Shown here: positions 9,321-16,689 of the stretch, one piece after another
Numbering within the stretch: position 1 is the stretch's first letter
How the letters are laid out: each line of letters starts with the position of its first letter
DNA from: Bacteroidales bacterium
GTDB lineage: Bacteria > Bacteroidota > Bacteroidia > Bacteroidales > UBA12481
NCBI GenBank assembly: GCA_021160155.1
Contig: JAGHDB010000303.1
Location: 1 to 16,689, forward strand
Direction of reading: 5' to 3'
Length of the DNA: 16,689 nt
Position numbers and translations under genes: made by a program
The notes under the pieces: generated by a model
What the model was told of the DNA's origin: nothing
The model's database searches: none
What the model saw: only the letters and a program-made list of their open reading frames with translations

Positions 9321-10691
9321 ATGAATGTTAAAGAATATCTGGATCAGAATCGTGACCGTTTTTTAAATGAATTGTTTGGTTTGATCCGTATCCCTTCTAT
9401 CAGTAGTCTTGAACAGCACAAGCCGGATATGAAAAGGGCTGCAAATTACTGGAAACAAATTCTGCTGGACGGAGGTGCTGACCGGGCTGAAGTATTTGAA
9501 ACCGAAGGTAACCCGGTAACTTTCGGTGAAAAGATCATCGATGATAAACTGCCTACCATATTGGTTTACGGACACATGGATGTGATGCCCGTTGATCCGG
9601 TTGACCTTTGGCGAACAGATCCTTTTGAGCCGGTAATAATAAACGGGTTGATATATGCAAGAGGAGCCGACGACGACAAGGGGCAATCTATGATGCATGC
9701 AAAAGCTTTTGAATACCTGGTTTCAACCGGACAGCTGCCGTGCAATGTGAAATTTATGATCGAAGGAGAAGAGGAAATAGGCTCCCCTAACCTGGGTAAA
9801 TTTTGTGAAATGCACCGTGAGATGCTTAAAGCGGATGTAATACTGGTTTCAGACACCTCAATGATCGCTCAGGATATTCCCAGTATTACCACAGGGCTCA
9901 GAGGCTTGACCTATCTCGAGGTAGAAGTTGCCGGTCCGAACCGCGATCTGCACTCAGGCCTTTTTGGAGGGGCAGTGGCTAATCCGGTCAACATACTGAC
10001 GAAGATTCTGGCTTCATTTCACGATGAACGAAACCATATTACCATACCTGGTTTTTATGATGATGTGATTGAGGTGGATGCGGATGAACGTGCTGCTCTG
10101 GCCCGGGCTCCTTTTGATCTGGAGGAATATAAATCAGCACTCGGACTAAAAGAGTTGTGGGGTGAGGAGGGATATTCCACGATGGAGCGAACGGGAATAA
10201 GGCCCTCATTTGATGTGTGCGGGATCTGGGGAGGATATACTGGCGAGGGGGCTAAAACGGTTTTACCCTCAAAAGCCTATGCCAAAATCAGTTGTCGTCT
10301 GGTGCCCAACCAGGATCATCATAAAATTGCAGAAATGGTTGAGAAATACCTGCAGTCCGTAGCGCCACCCCAGGTGACACTGCATGTTAAAACACTGCAT
10401 GGCGGACCGGCATATGTGTCACCCTTGACCATGCCGGCTTATAAGGCTGCAGAAAAAGCATACGAAGATACCTTCGGAAAGAAACCGGTGCCGGTTCGAA
10501 GCGGAGGAAGCATCCCGATTATTGCTACTTTTGAAGAGGTGCTTGGGATTAAATCCATTCTGATGGGATTCGGACTTGAATCCGATGCGATTCATTCACC
10601 AAATGAGAACTATCCGGTTTGGAATTTCTTTAAAGGGATTGAAACGATTATTCGGTTCTACCACCATTTTGTTGAAGAAGTTACACGGTAA
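9321..10691 (+). CDS. M20-family metallodipeptidase (CNDP-like)
   Basis: Cytoplasmic di-zinc peptidase that most likely hydrolyses dipeptides or related small peptides. It is 456 aa, a normal length for the dipeptidase branch of M20. Ligands and catalytic residues are all present: His85 and Asp87 (YGHMDV), Asp118 (ADDDKG), the general base Glu151 and ligand Glu152 (EGEEEIGS), Asp178 (VSDT) and His425 (DAIHSPNE). The dimerisation or lid domain starts near 195 and carries DLHSGLFGG (His211), which contributes to the neighbouring subunit's active site in related enzymes. No signal peptide is seen. The start at ATG 9321 is 12 bp after the preceding stop, so it is the last gene of the run that ends in the terminator at 10713-10743. 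Together with the exported M28 peptidase at the start of the run, it suggests stepwise peptide use, which is inference from context. Confidence 0.95.
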   Translation: MNVKEYLDQNRDRFLNELFGLIRIPSISSLEQHKPDMKRAANYWKQILLDGGADRAEVFETEGNPVTFGEKIIDDKLPTILVYGHMDVMPVDPVDLWRTDPFEPVIINGLIYARGADDDKGQSMMHAKAFEYLVSTGQLPCNVKFMIEGEEEIGSPNLGKFCEMHREMLKADVILVSDTSMIAQDIPSITTGLRGLTYLEVEVAGPNRDLHSGLFGGAVANPVNILTKILASFHDERNHITIPGFYDDVIEVDADERAALARAPFDLEEYKSALGLKELWGEEGYSTMERTGIRPSFDVCGIWGGYTGEGAKTVLPSKAYAKISCRLVPNQDHHKIAEMVEKYLQSVAPPQVTLHVKTLHGGPAYVSPLTMPAYKAAEKAYEDTFGKKPVPVRSGGSIPIIATFEEVLGIKSILMGFGLESDAIHSPNENYPVWNFFKGIETIIRFYHHFVEEVTR

Positions 10692-10712
10692 TCCTCCCGG
10701 TTTGAACAGATC

Positions 10713-10743
10713 AAAAAACTCCGTGACTCACGGAGTTTTTTTT
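10713..10743 (+). terminator. Intrinsic terminator after the M20 dipeptidase gene
   Basis: A perfect 7-bp stem CTCCGTG/CACGGAG (10719-10725 with 10729-10735) closes a 3-base loop (ACT). It is preceded by six A and followed by eight T (10736-10743), so the stem can extend through A:U pairs. It lies 22 bases after the dipeptidase stop. The A-rich and T-rich flanks mean it could also stop transcription from the other direction, but no minus-strand gene lies to its right. Confidence 0.93.
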
Positions 10744-10882
10744 ATTACATTGAAAAATCAGGGGGGGGTGTTTGAAAATTGTTTAAAAAATTCAACATCT
10801 GAACAGAAAAACAAGGGGGTAGATGAGATAATAGTATACTTTTGTAATAAAATCATTCATTTAACAATCAAAAGCTAATATT
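10744..10882 (+). promoter_or_regulatory. Leader and promoter region of the GSIII gene
   Basis: A 139-base AT-rich leader. TACTTTTG at 10837-10844 fits the Bacteroidota -7 consensus TAnnTTTG at every fixed base and lies 38 bases before the start codon. I find no TTG at the -33 position expected with a 19-21 base spacer (the sequence there is ACAAGGGGG), so an activator or another sigma factor may be needed. A run of eight G lies at 10761-10768. The operator for nitrogen control, if any, is not recognisable. Confidence 0.5.
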
Positions 10883-13072
10883 ATGTCATCTATTCGCGTA
10901 GCGGCCATGCAGGAACTATTTACGAGAAGACCGATTGTTGTAAATCCCCCTTCTGAGAAAGTGTCTGATTATTTTGGTACGGACACATTCGGACTTGAAA
11001 CGATGAAAAGATACCTGCCTAGCGGGGCTTTTGAGAATGTAAAGAAAGCTATTGATACATGGGGCCATATTGATCGAAAAGATGCGGATGCAGTGGCCTC
11101 TGCTATGAAGGCCTGGGCCATGGAGCGGGGAGCTACTCATTATACTCATTGGTTTCATCCCCTGAACGGATCTACAGCTGAGAAGCACGATGCTTTTTTT
11201 GAACCTACCAAGGATGGTAAAGTATTCGAACATTTCAGCGGGAAAGAGTTGATACAGCAGGAACCTGATGCTTCTTCACTACCCAGCGGAGGGATTCGCA
11301 ATACTTTTGAAGCCCGGGGTTATACAGCCTGGGATCCGTCTTCAACTGCTTTTATTGTAGATCGCACCCTGTGTATTCCGACAGTTTTTGTCTCTTATAC
11401 CGGTGATGCGTTAGACTATAAAGCACCGTTATTAAAATCACTTTTTGCTCTAGACCAGGCTGCCGTAGAGGTATGTCACTATTTTAACCGGAATGTTAAT
11501 AAAGTAATCTCTACGCTTGGATGGGAGCAGGAGTATTTTTTAGTGGATGAGGCACTTTATTATGCTCGGCCTGATTTGGTTTTAACCGATCGCACGCTGA
11601 TGGGTCATGCCTCGGCCAAGGATCAGCAGTTGGCCGATCACTATTTCGGATCCATTCCCGAAAGGGTGTCGGCTTTTATGAAAGATTTGGAGTATGATTG
11701 TTATCGTTTGGGGATACCCATCAGAACACGACATAATGAAGTGGCCCCCAATCAATATGAATGTGCTCCGGTCTTTGAGGAGGCTAATCAGGCTGTAGAT
11801 CATAACCAGTTATTAATGGATGTGATGAAGCGGGTTGCCCGAAAGCATCATTTCAGGGCACTGTTGCATGAAAAACCCTATAAAGGCATCAATGGTTCGG
11901 GAAAACATAACAACTGGTCTATGCTGACTAATACAGGGACCAATCTTTTGGCTCCCGGAACTACACCCAAAACAAATTTACAGTTTCTTACTTTTTTGAT
12001 CAATACCATCAAAGCAGTGCATGATCATGCCGATTTGCTGAGAGCCAGTGTAATATCGGCAGGCAATGAGTACCGGTTGGGCGGAAATGAAGCTCCGCCG
12101 GCAATTATTTCGGTTTTTGTAGGGAAACATCTGACCAAAGTTTTACATGATCTGGAAAGGAAAATACCCACAAAAAGAATGACGCCGAATGAAAAAACTG
12201 AGCTGAAACTGGATATCGGTAAAATTCCGGAGATATTGATGGATAATACGGATCGAAATCGAACCAGTCCGTTTGCTTTTACCGGAAACCGTTTTGAATT
12301 CAGGGCTGTGGGTTCTTCGATGAATTGTGCTGCTCCAATGACTGTTTTGAATGTTGCAGTTGCTAATCAACTGGCAGAATTTAAAACGGATGTCGATGCG
12401 TTGATAGAGAATGGTATGAGAAAGGATGAAGCGATTTTCCGCACGCTAAGGGATTATATTATCCATTCTAAAAAAATTCTCTTTGAAGGAAACGGATACT
12501 CTGAAGAATGGAAGCAGGAAGCTTCCAGAAGAGGGCTGACGAATATTTCGGAAGCAACCGAAGCTCTAAAAGCCTATTTAACACCCTCCTCGGTGGATCT
12601 GTTGACTAAATATCATATTTTATCTGAAAAAGAGCTGCATGCAAGATATGAAATCCGGCTTGAAAACTATACAAAGAAGATACAGATTGAAGCCCGGGTA
12701 TTAGGTGATTTGGCTGTAAATCATATTATCCCAACGGTAATTAAATATCAGAACTGCTTGATTGATAATGTGAAAGGTTTAAGGGAGGTGTTGCCAACCA
12801 GTGAGTTTGGGGATGCTGCAGGGTACCAGTTGAATTCTATTAAAAAGATTTCAAAACATAAATCATTGATTCTCGAAATGGTGGATGAAATGATCAATGC
12901 CCGAAAAGTAGCAAACAAGATTGAGGATATCAGAAAACGGGCAGAATATTACTCACAAAATGTGAAGCCTTTTCTGGATGAGATCAGACGGCATATTGAT
13001 AAACTTGAATTAATAGTGGATGATGAATTGTGGCCGCTTCCTAAATACCGTGAATTGATTTTTACACGATAA
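10883..13072 (+). CDS. glnN: Type III glutamine synthetase (GSIII)
   Basis: Makes glutamine from glutamate, ammonia and ATP; cytoplasmic, and the main form in Bacteroidota, where it builds dodecamers. At 729 aa it is the usual GSIII size and far longer than GSI (about 470). The N-terminal GSIII domain (LQELF-type opening, here MQELFTRRPI) is followed by the catalytic core: WEQEYF (Glu215, Glu217), HNEVAPNQYE (284-293), NGSGKHNNWS (337-346, with His342), GGNEAPPAI and the Arg-rich stretch NRTSPFAFTGNRFEFR. A helical C-terminal domain special to type III runs from about 560 to the end. ATG 10883 fits the family N-terminus. The gene stands alone between a terminator on the left and the porE-like gene on the right, so it is probably monocistronic; no GlnK or ammonium transporter is adjacent in this window. 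Confidence 0.97.
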   Translation: MSSIRVAAMQELFTRRPIVVNPPSEKVSDYFGTDTFGLETMKRYLPSGAFENVKKAIDTWGHIDRKDADAVASAMKAWAMERGATHYTHWFHPLNGSTAEKHDAFFEPTKDGKVFEHFSGKELIQQEPDASSLPSGGIRNTFEARGYTAWDPSSTAFIVDRTLCIPTVFVSYTGDALDYKAPLLKSLFALDQAAVEVCHYFNRNVNKVISTLGWEQEYFLVDEALYYARPDLVLTDRTLMGHASAKDQQLADHYFGSIPERVSAFMKDLEYDCYRLGIPIRTRHNEVAPNQYECAPVFEEANQAVDHNQLLMDVMKRVARKHHFRALLHEKPYKGINGSGKHNNWSMLTNTGTNLLAPGTTPKTNLQFLTFLINTIKAVHDHADLLRASVISAGNEYRLGGNEAPPAIISVFVGKHLTKVLHDLERKIPTKRMTPNEKTELKLDIGKIPEILMDNTDRNRTSPFAFTGNRFEFRAVGSSMNCAAPMTVLNVAVANQLAEFKTDVDALIENGMRKDEAIFRTLRDYIIHSKKILFEGNGYSEEWKQEASRRGLTNISEATEALKAYLTPSSVDLLTKYHILSEKELHARYEIRLENYTKKIQIEARVLGDLAVNHIIPTVIKYQNCLIDNVKGLREVLPTSEFGDAAGYQLNSIKKISKHKSLILEMVDEMINARKVANKIEDIRKRAEYYSQNVKPFLDEIRRHIDKLELIVDDELWPLPKYRELIFTR

Positions 13073-13130
13073 TGCAGGAGCTCCAGGCTATTCGTCCGGC
13101 TTATACGATAGGAAGGTCGTAATCCGTTCT

Positions 13131-13162
13131 TTTTAAAGTGAGGTAAATTATACCTAATTTTA
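13131..13162 (+). promoter_or_regulatory. Candidate promoter before the porE-like gene
   Basis: TAATTTTA at 13155-13162 differs from TAnnTTTG only in the last base. TTTT at 13131-13134 lies 20 bases upstream, one base off the -33 TTTG. The start codon is 29 bases downstream. Both elements are imperfect. The rest of the 119-base gap between GSIII and this gene shows no stem-loop with a T tract that I would call a terminator. Confidence 0.35.
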
Positions 13163-13191
13163 CACGCATTCAGACGAAAGGGGGATCGGAT

Positions 13192-15330
13192 ATGAAATGG
13201 TTACAATACATTGCAGGAGTTTTTATCTTTCTGGTGATAACCGGGCCGCTTGCAGCGCAGAAACGTAATTTGGTGGCAAAAGCTGAAAAGGTGTACTCCA
13301 TTGGTGAATATTATAAAGCCATAGAGAAGTTTAAAAAAGCCTATTCCAAAGAGAAAGACAAAGTCAAAAAAACGGAGATTACTTTTAAAATAGCCCAGTG
13401 TTATCGGTTAACCAATGATACGAGGAGGGCTGCATCATACTATTCAAGAGTCATTCGAAGAAAATACCCCGAGCCAAAGGTGTATTATTATTATGCCGAG
13501 ATGCTTAAAATCAACGGGAAATTCAAAGAGGCCAAAGCTGCTTATGAGGAGTATCTTAAAAATGAACCTGCAGATTCAGTGGCTTTACGTGCGTACCAGA
13601 TGGTTGATTCTATTCAGATCTGGATGAAATATCCAACCCGTTATCAGATCACAGAAATAAAAGATATTAATACCCGGGATGATGATTTTAGTCCGGCTTA
13701 TGCTTCTGATGATTATCGCGAACTTTATTTTACCTCTTCTCGTGAAGGTGCGACCGGTAATAAAATGCACGGTGCGACCGGTCAGAGTTTTACTGATATT
13801 TTCTCTACCCGCTTGGATAACAAACAAAAATGGTCTGAGCCTGTCCCGCTGGAGAAAACAATTAATACCCTTTATGACGACGGAGCTCCCTGGATTTCTC
13901 CAGACAGAAACACCCTTTATTTTACCCGGTGCCGTTATGATAAAAATGAAGAGTTGGGTTGCCAGATTTTAGTTTCCAAGAAATCAAGCGGTAAATGGGC
14001 TGAGCCTACTATACTGCCTATTGCAAAAGATTCTGTTGTAGTGGCTCATCCAAGTTTAACCGATGATGAACTGACCCTCGTTTTTGTCAGTGACATGTTG
14101 GGTGGTTACGGGGGGAAAGACCTTTGGAAAGTAACCAGGGAAAGCACTTCTGCCGCTTGGGGAGAGCCTGAAAATATGGGGCCTGAAATTAATACTCCCA
14201 GGGATGAGATGTTTCCGTTTGTCAGAAGTGATACCCTGTTGTATTTTTCTTCTAACGGCCATCCGGGAATGGGTGGGCTGGATATCTTTAAAGCACATCA
14301 GGAAGAGGGGGGGGAGTGGGTGATTGAGAATATGAAATGCCCCATTAATAGTACCGGGGATGATTTCGGAATCCTGTTTCAACCCAACCAGGAACGTGGC
14401 TATTTTAGTTCTAACCGCAAAAATCTGACCAGGGGAGGAGATGATATTTTTGCTTTTATGCTTCCTGAAAAACGTTTTGCCATGAAAGGGGTGGTGATTA
14501 ATGAAAAAACCGGCTTGCCGCTTGATAAGGCCGAAGTGAGGCTCATAGGTAGTGATGGTACCAGTTTGGCATATACAACCGATTCAACCGGTATTTTTTC
14601 ATTCAGATTGAAAGAGGAGACTGATTACATTGCCGTTTCATTCAAACCCGGATTCCTCAATGGAAAGATCAGAGAAACTACAATGGGGATGGAAGACAGT
14701 AAGGATTTTGATGTAAAACTGGTTTTAACTCCCATTGAGAAACCAATTGAATTACCCAATATTCTGTATGATCTGGCTAAATGGAGCCTGCGGCCTGAAT
14801 CAATGGTTGCGCTTGATGGCTTGGTAGAGACTTTAGAGGATAATCCCAACATTACGATCGAATTGATGTCTCATACCGATATCCGTCCTTTCAAAACCAT
14901 GAGCAATCTTGAATTATCACAAAAAAGAGCCCAATCCGTAGTGGATTACTTGATTGGTAAAGGTATAGCTGCTGACCGTCTGAAAGCACGCGGGTATGGA
15001 CCTGATGTACCGCGTGTGGTAGATGAAAAGATCGCCGCCCAATATGATTTCCTGCATCCGGGAGATACGCTGAATAAAGCGTTCATCGAAAGCCTTAAAG
15101 ATAAAGATCTTCAGGAGATTGCGCATCAATTGAACCGGAGAACGCAGTTTAAAGTGTTGTCAACCGATTATGTGCCCAAGGAGATGCGTGAAAAACCGTT
15201 TGATGTACAGCAGCAATTAATTAATAAGGGGATGGAAGAGCTGAATAAGGATGCTAAAACACGGAAAATCATGGAAGCCAAAAGGAAAAAAGCTGCTGAG
15301 ATCATCAAAAAAGCAGGAGGTGGTAAATGA
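13192..15330 (+). CDS. porE: PorE-like OmpA-family protein of the type IX secretion system
   Basis: The 712 aa protein has the domain order known for Porphyromonas PorE (PG1058). A signal peptide (1-23, ends LAAQ) is followed by TPR-like helices (about 28-145), a PD40/WD40-type beta-propeller (about 165-425, with repeated phrases such as LYFTSSREG, LYFSSNGHPGMGGLDIF and GYFSSNRKNLTRGGDDIF), a carboxypeptidase-regulatory-like fold (about 430-512) and an OmpA C-terminal peptidoglycan-binding domain (about 520-660). In the OmpA domain, SHTD (Asp563) and LSQKRA (Arg579) match the peptidoglycan-contact positions. The tail (680-712) is Lys-rich and helical. The signal peptide lacks a lipobox Cys, so this copy is probably a soluble periplasmic protein rather than a lipoprotein. 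Its role would be to anchor secretion machinery to peptidoglycan. The gene symbol rests on domain architecture; other OmpA proteins with the same layout exist. Its stop overlaps the purM start. Confidence 0.8.
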   Translation: MKWLQYIAGVFIFLVITGPLAAQKRNLVAKAEKVYSIGEYYKAIEKFKKAYSKEKDKVKKTEITFKIAQCYRLTNDTRRAASYYSRVIRRKYPEPKVYYYYAEMLKINGKFKEAKAAYEEYLKNEPADSVALRAYQMVDSIQIWMKYPTRYQITEIKDINTRDDDFSPAYASDDYRELYFTSSREGATGNKMHGATGQSFTDIFSTRLDNKQKWSEPVPLEKTINTLYDDGAPWISPDRNTLYFTRCRYDKNEELGCQILVSKKSSGKWAEPTILPIAKDSVVVAHPSLTDDELTLVFVSDMLGGYGGKDLWKVTRESTSAAWGEPENMGPEINTPRDEMFPFVRSDTLLYFSSNGHPGMGGLDIFKAHQEEGGEWVIENMKCPINSTGDDFGILFQPNQERGYFSSNRKNLTRGGDDIFAFMLPEKRFAMKGVVINEKTGLPLDKAEVRLIGSDGTSLAYTTDSTGIFSFRLKEETDYIAVSFKPGFLNGKIRETTMGMEDSKDFDVKLVLTPIEKPIELPNILYDLAKWSLRPESMVALDGLVETLEDNPNITIELMSHTDIRPFKTMSNLELSQKRAQSVVDYLIGKGIAADRLKARGYGPDVPRVVDEKIAAQYDFLHPGDTLNKAFIESLKDKDLQEIAHQLNRRTQFKVLSTDYVPKEMREKPFDVQQQLINKGMEELNKDAKTRKIMEAKRKKAAEIIKKAGGGK

Positions 15331-16496
15331 GTCAGGATGACCGTTACACACAAAGAGGGGTGTCGGCATCAAAAGAGGAAGTTCACCAGGCTGTCAGTCA
15401 GCTTGACCAAGGGCTTTTCCCGAAAGCGTTTTGTAAAATACTGCCTGATGTGATCTCAGGTAATCCGGATTATTGCAATATCATGCATGCCGACGGAGCA
15501 GGTACGAAATCTTCTCTCGCGTATATTTATTGGAAAGAAACAGGAGATTTGTCGGTTTGGAAAGGCATCGCACAGGATGCACTGGTTATGAATACCGACG
15601 ATCTTCTCTGTGTGGGAGCTGATGATCATTTACTGGTCAGTTCAACTATAGGACGCAATAAAAACAGGATCCCCGGTGAAGTCATTAAAACTATTATTGA
15701 AGGGACTCAGGAGTTTATAGATATCATACAGACTTATGGGATTGATATCCGGTTTGCCGGGGGTGAAACGGCGGATGTCGGGGATTTGGTCAGAACAATC
15801 ATTGTGGACAGTACGATTACTGCGAGAATGAGACGCGATCAGGTGATTTCAAATGACAGGATCCAACCCGGAGATGTTATTGTTGGACTCTCTTCAACCG
15901 GACAAACAACATATGAGTCTGAAATCAATTCAGGAATGGGAAGTAATGGGCTTACCTCTGCCCGGCATGACCTTTTCATGAATCAATTGGCTGTTAGTTA
16001 TCCTGAATCTTTTGATCCCGAAGTGAACCGCTCCCTGATCTACTCTGGATTTTTTTCTCTTACCGACCGGGTGAATGAATTGGGAATGGATGCCGGAAGA
16101 ATGGTTCTTTCACCAACCCGGACCTATCTCCCTGTGGTCAGAGAAATTCTTCATGAACTTCGCGACCAGATCCATGGTATGGTGCATTGTTCAGGTGGCG
16201 GACAAACAAAAATCCTGCATTTTATCGACCAATTGCATGTGATAAAAGATCATCTTTTTCCGATACCTGTGCTGTTCTCTTTAATACGGGAACAATCTGA
16301 TACCCCCTGGCACGAGATGTACCGCGTATTTAATATGGGACACCGGTTTGAAATTTACCTGCCTGAAGCGGTGGCCCAAACGGTTATTGAGATTGCTCAT
16401 TGTTTTAATCTGGATGCTCAAATTGTGGGTTATTGTGCGCAATCAAACCACAAGCAGCTTACTATCCGTACCCCGTATGGGGAGTTTAACTATTAA
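15327..16496 (+). CDS. purM: Phosphoribosylformylglycinamidine cyclo-ligase (AIR synthetase), Bacteroidota form
   Basis: Closes the imidazole ring of purines: ATP-dependent conversion of FGAM to AIR in the cytoplasm. At 389 aa it is longer than the Escherichia coli enzyme (345) and belongs to the divergent form that Bacteroidota use. Visible PurM-family motifs are HADGAGTKSSL (54-64), the acidic NTDDLLCVGA (89-98) for metal-ATP, FAGGETADVGD (143-153), SNGLTSARH (206-214) and HCSGGGQTK in the C-terminal half. ATG 15327 overlaps the porE-like stop in an ATGA arrangement, which implies translational coupling, and the RGVSASK opening fits the family. prfA follows after 32 bases. A purM-prfA order is familiar in Bacteroidota. 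A broader 'AIR synthase-related protein' label is the only real alternative. Confidence 0.9.
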   Translation: MSQDDRYTQRGVSASKEEVHQAVSQLDQGLFPKAFCKILPDVISGNPDYCNIMHADGAGTKSSLAYIYWKETGDLSVWKGIAQDALVMNTDDLLCVGADDHLLVSSTIGRNKNRIPGEVIKTIIEGTQEFIDIIQTYGIDIRFAGGETADVGDLVRTIIVDSTITARMRRDQVISNDRIQPGDVIVGLSSTGQTTYESEINSGMGSNGLTSARHDLFMNQLAVSYPESFDPEVNRSLIYSGFFSLTDRVNELGMDAGRMVLSPTRTYLPVVREILHELRDQIHGMVHCSGGGQTKILHFIDQLHVIKDHLFPIPVLFSLIREQSDTPWHEMYRVFNMGHRFEIYLPEAVAQTVIEIAHCFNLDAQIVGYCAQSNHKQLTIRTPYGEFNY

Positions 16497-16528
16497 TTTA
16501 TTTTATTTGATTTAATTTTTACCGGCTT

Positions 16529-16689
16529 ATGTTGCTTGAGAAACTTGAAGGTGTGGTAGCGCGTTTTGAAGAGGTTTCACGTCAAATCGCTGATCCGGAT
16601 GTGATTTCCGATATGAAAAGGTATGTGCAATTGAATAAAGAGTATAAAGAGCTGGAGAAAGTAGTCAAAGCATATCATGAATATAAAAA
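16529..16689 (+). CDS. prfA: Peptide chain release factor 1, N-terminal part, cut by the window edge
   Basis: Only the first 53 codons are visible, starting at ATG 16529. The sequence (LLEKLEGVVARFEEVS, then DMKRYVQLNKEYKELEKVV) matches the helical N-terminal domain of RF1, which recognises UAA and UAG stops on the ribosome. The GGQ and PxT motifs that would settle RF1 against RF2 lie outside. The place directly after purM supports RF1, as this order recurs in Bacteroidota. The 32-base gap from purM is AT-rich, without a terminator, so the two genes are probably co-transcribed. Confidence 0.9.
   Translation, partial: MLLEKLEGVVARFEEVSRQIADPDVISDMKRYVQLNKEYKELEKVVKAYHEYK

Noticed and set aside
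10576..10878. Plus-strand frame of 100 codons across the end of the dipeptidase gene and the GSIII leader
   Set aside because: It runs through the intrinsic terminator and starts within the dipeptidase in another frame; no protein-like character.
13073..13130. Terminator after GSIII (GGAGCTCC palindrome near 13078)
   Set aside because: The short palindrome is not followed by a T tract and has no loop; not a credible intrinsic terminator.
1..16689. Mobile element, CRISPR, phage or defence island
   Set aside because: No transposase, integrase, repeat array, terminal inverted repeats or defence-type genes are visible; gene content is housekeeping, with uniform character throughout.

Overview
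The window looks like ordinary chromosomal DNA from a member of the Bacteroidota, most likely the Bacteroidia. The reasons are a type III glutamine synthetase, a PorE-like multidomain protein of the type IX secretion system, a DUF3109 protein, the long Bacteroidota form of PurM followed directly by prfA, signal peptides of the 'AxAQ' kind, and a -7 promoter element that fits TAnnTTTG. Coding density is high: no gap between genes exceeds 200 bases. There are no RNA genes, mobile elements, CRISPR arrays or phage genes that I can see.

Region 1 (1-4306) concerns short branched-chain acyl groups. A 5'-truncated icmF (fused isobutyryl-CoA mutase, B12-dependent, with its own G-protein domain) runs in from the left edge. 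It meets a butyrate-kinase-like gene tail to tail, with two bases between the stop codons. The kinase-like protein keeps the overall Buk framework but has lost nearly all residues of the first acetokinase motif and the transition-state histidine. This is the most unusual thing in the window.

Region 2 (4362-10743) is a run of six plus-strand genes: an exported M28 metallopeptidase with a PA domain, a small exported protein with a TPR-like end, gpmI (glycolysis), a cysteine-rich DUF3109 protein 7 bases behind it, a small exported probable beta-barrel, and a cytoplasmic M20 dipeptidase. A strong intrinsic terminator at 10713-10743 closes the run.

Region 3 (10744-13072) is a free-standing glnN-type glutamine synthetase (GSIII) with its own leader and a good -7 element.

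Region 4 (13131-16689) is a porE-like gene whose stop overlaps the purM start by four bases (ATGA), followed 32 bases later by prfA, cut by the right edge. This ties an envelope/secretion gene to purine synthesis and translation termination in one probable transcript.

I do not see a new multi-gene system. The points worth a second look are the degenerate Buk paralogue beside icmF, two eight-base G tracts (one in the glnN leader, one inside porE), the porE-purM coupling, and the close gpmI-DUF3109 pair.
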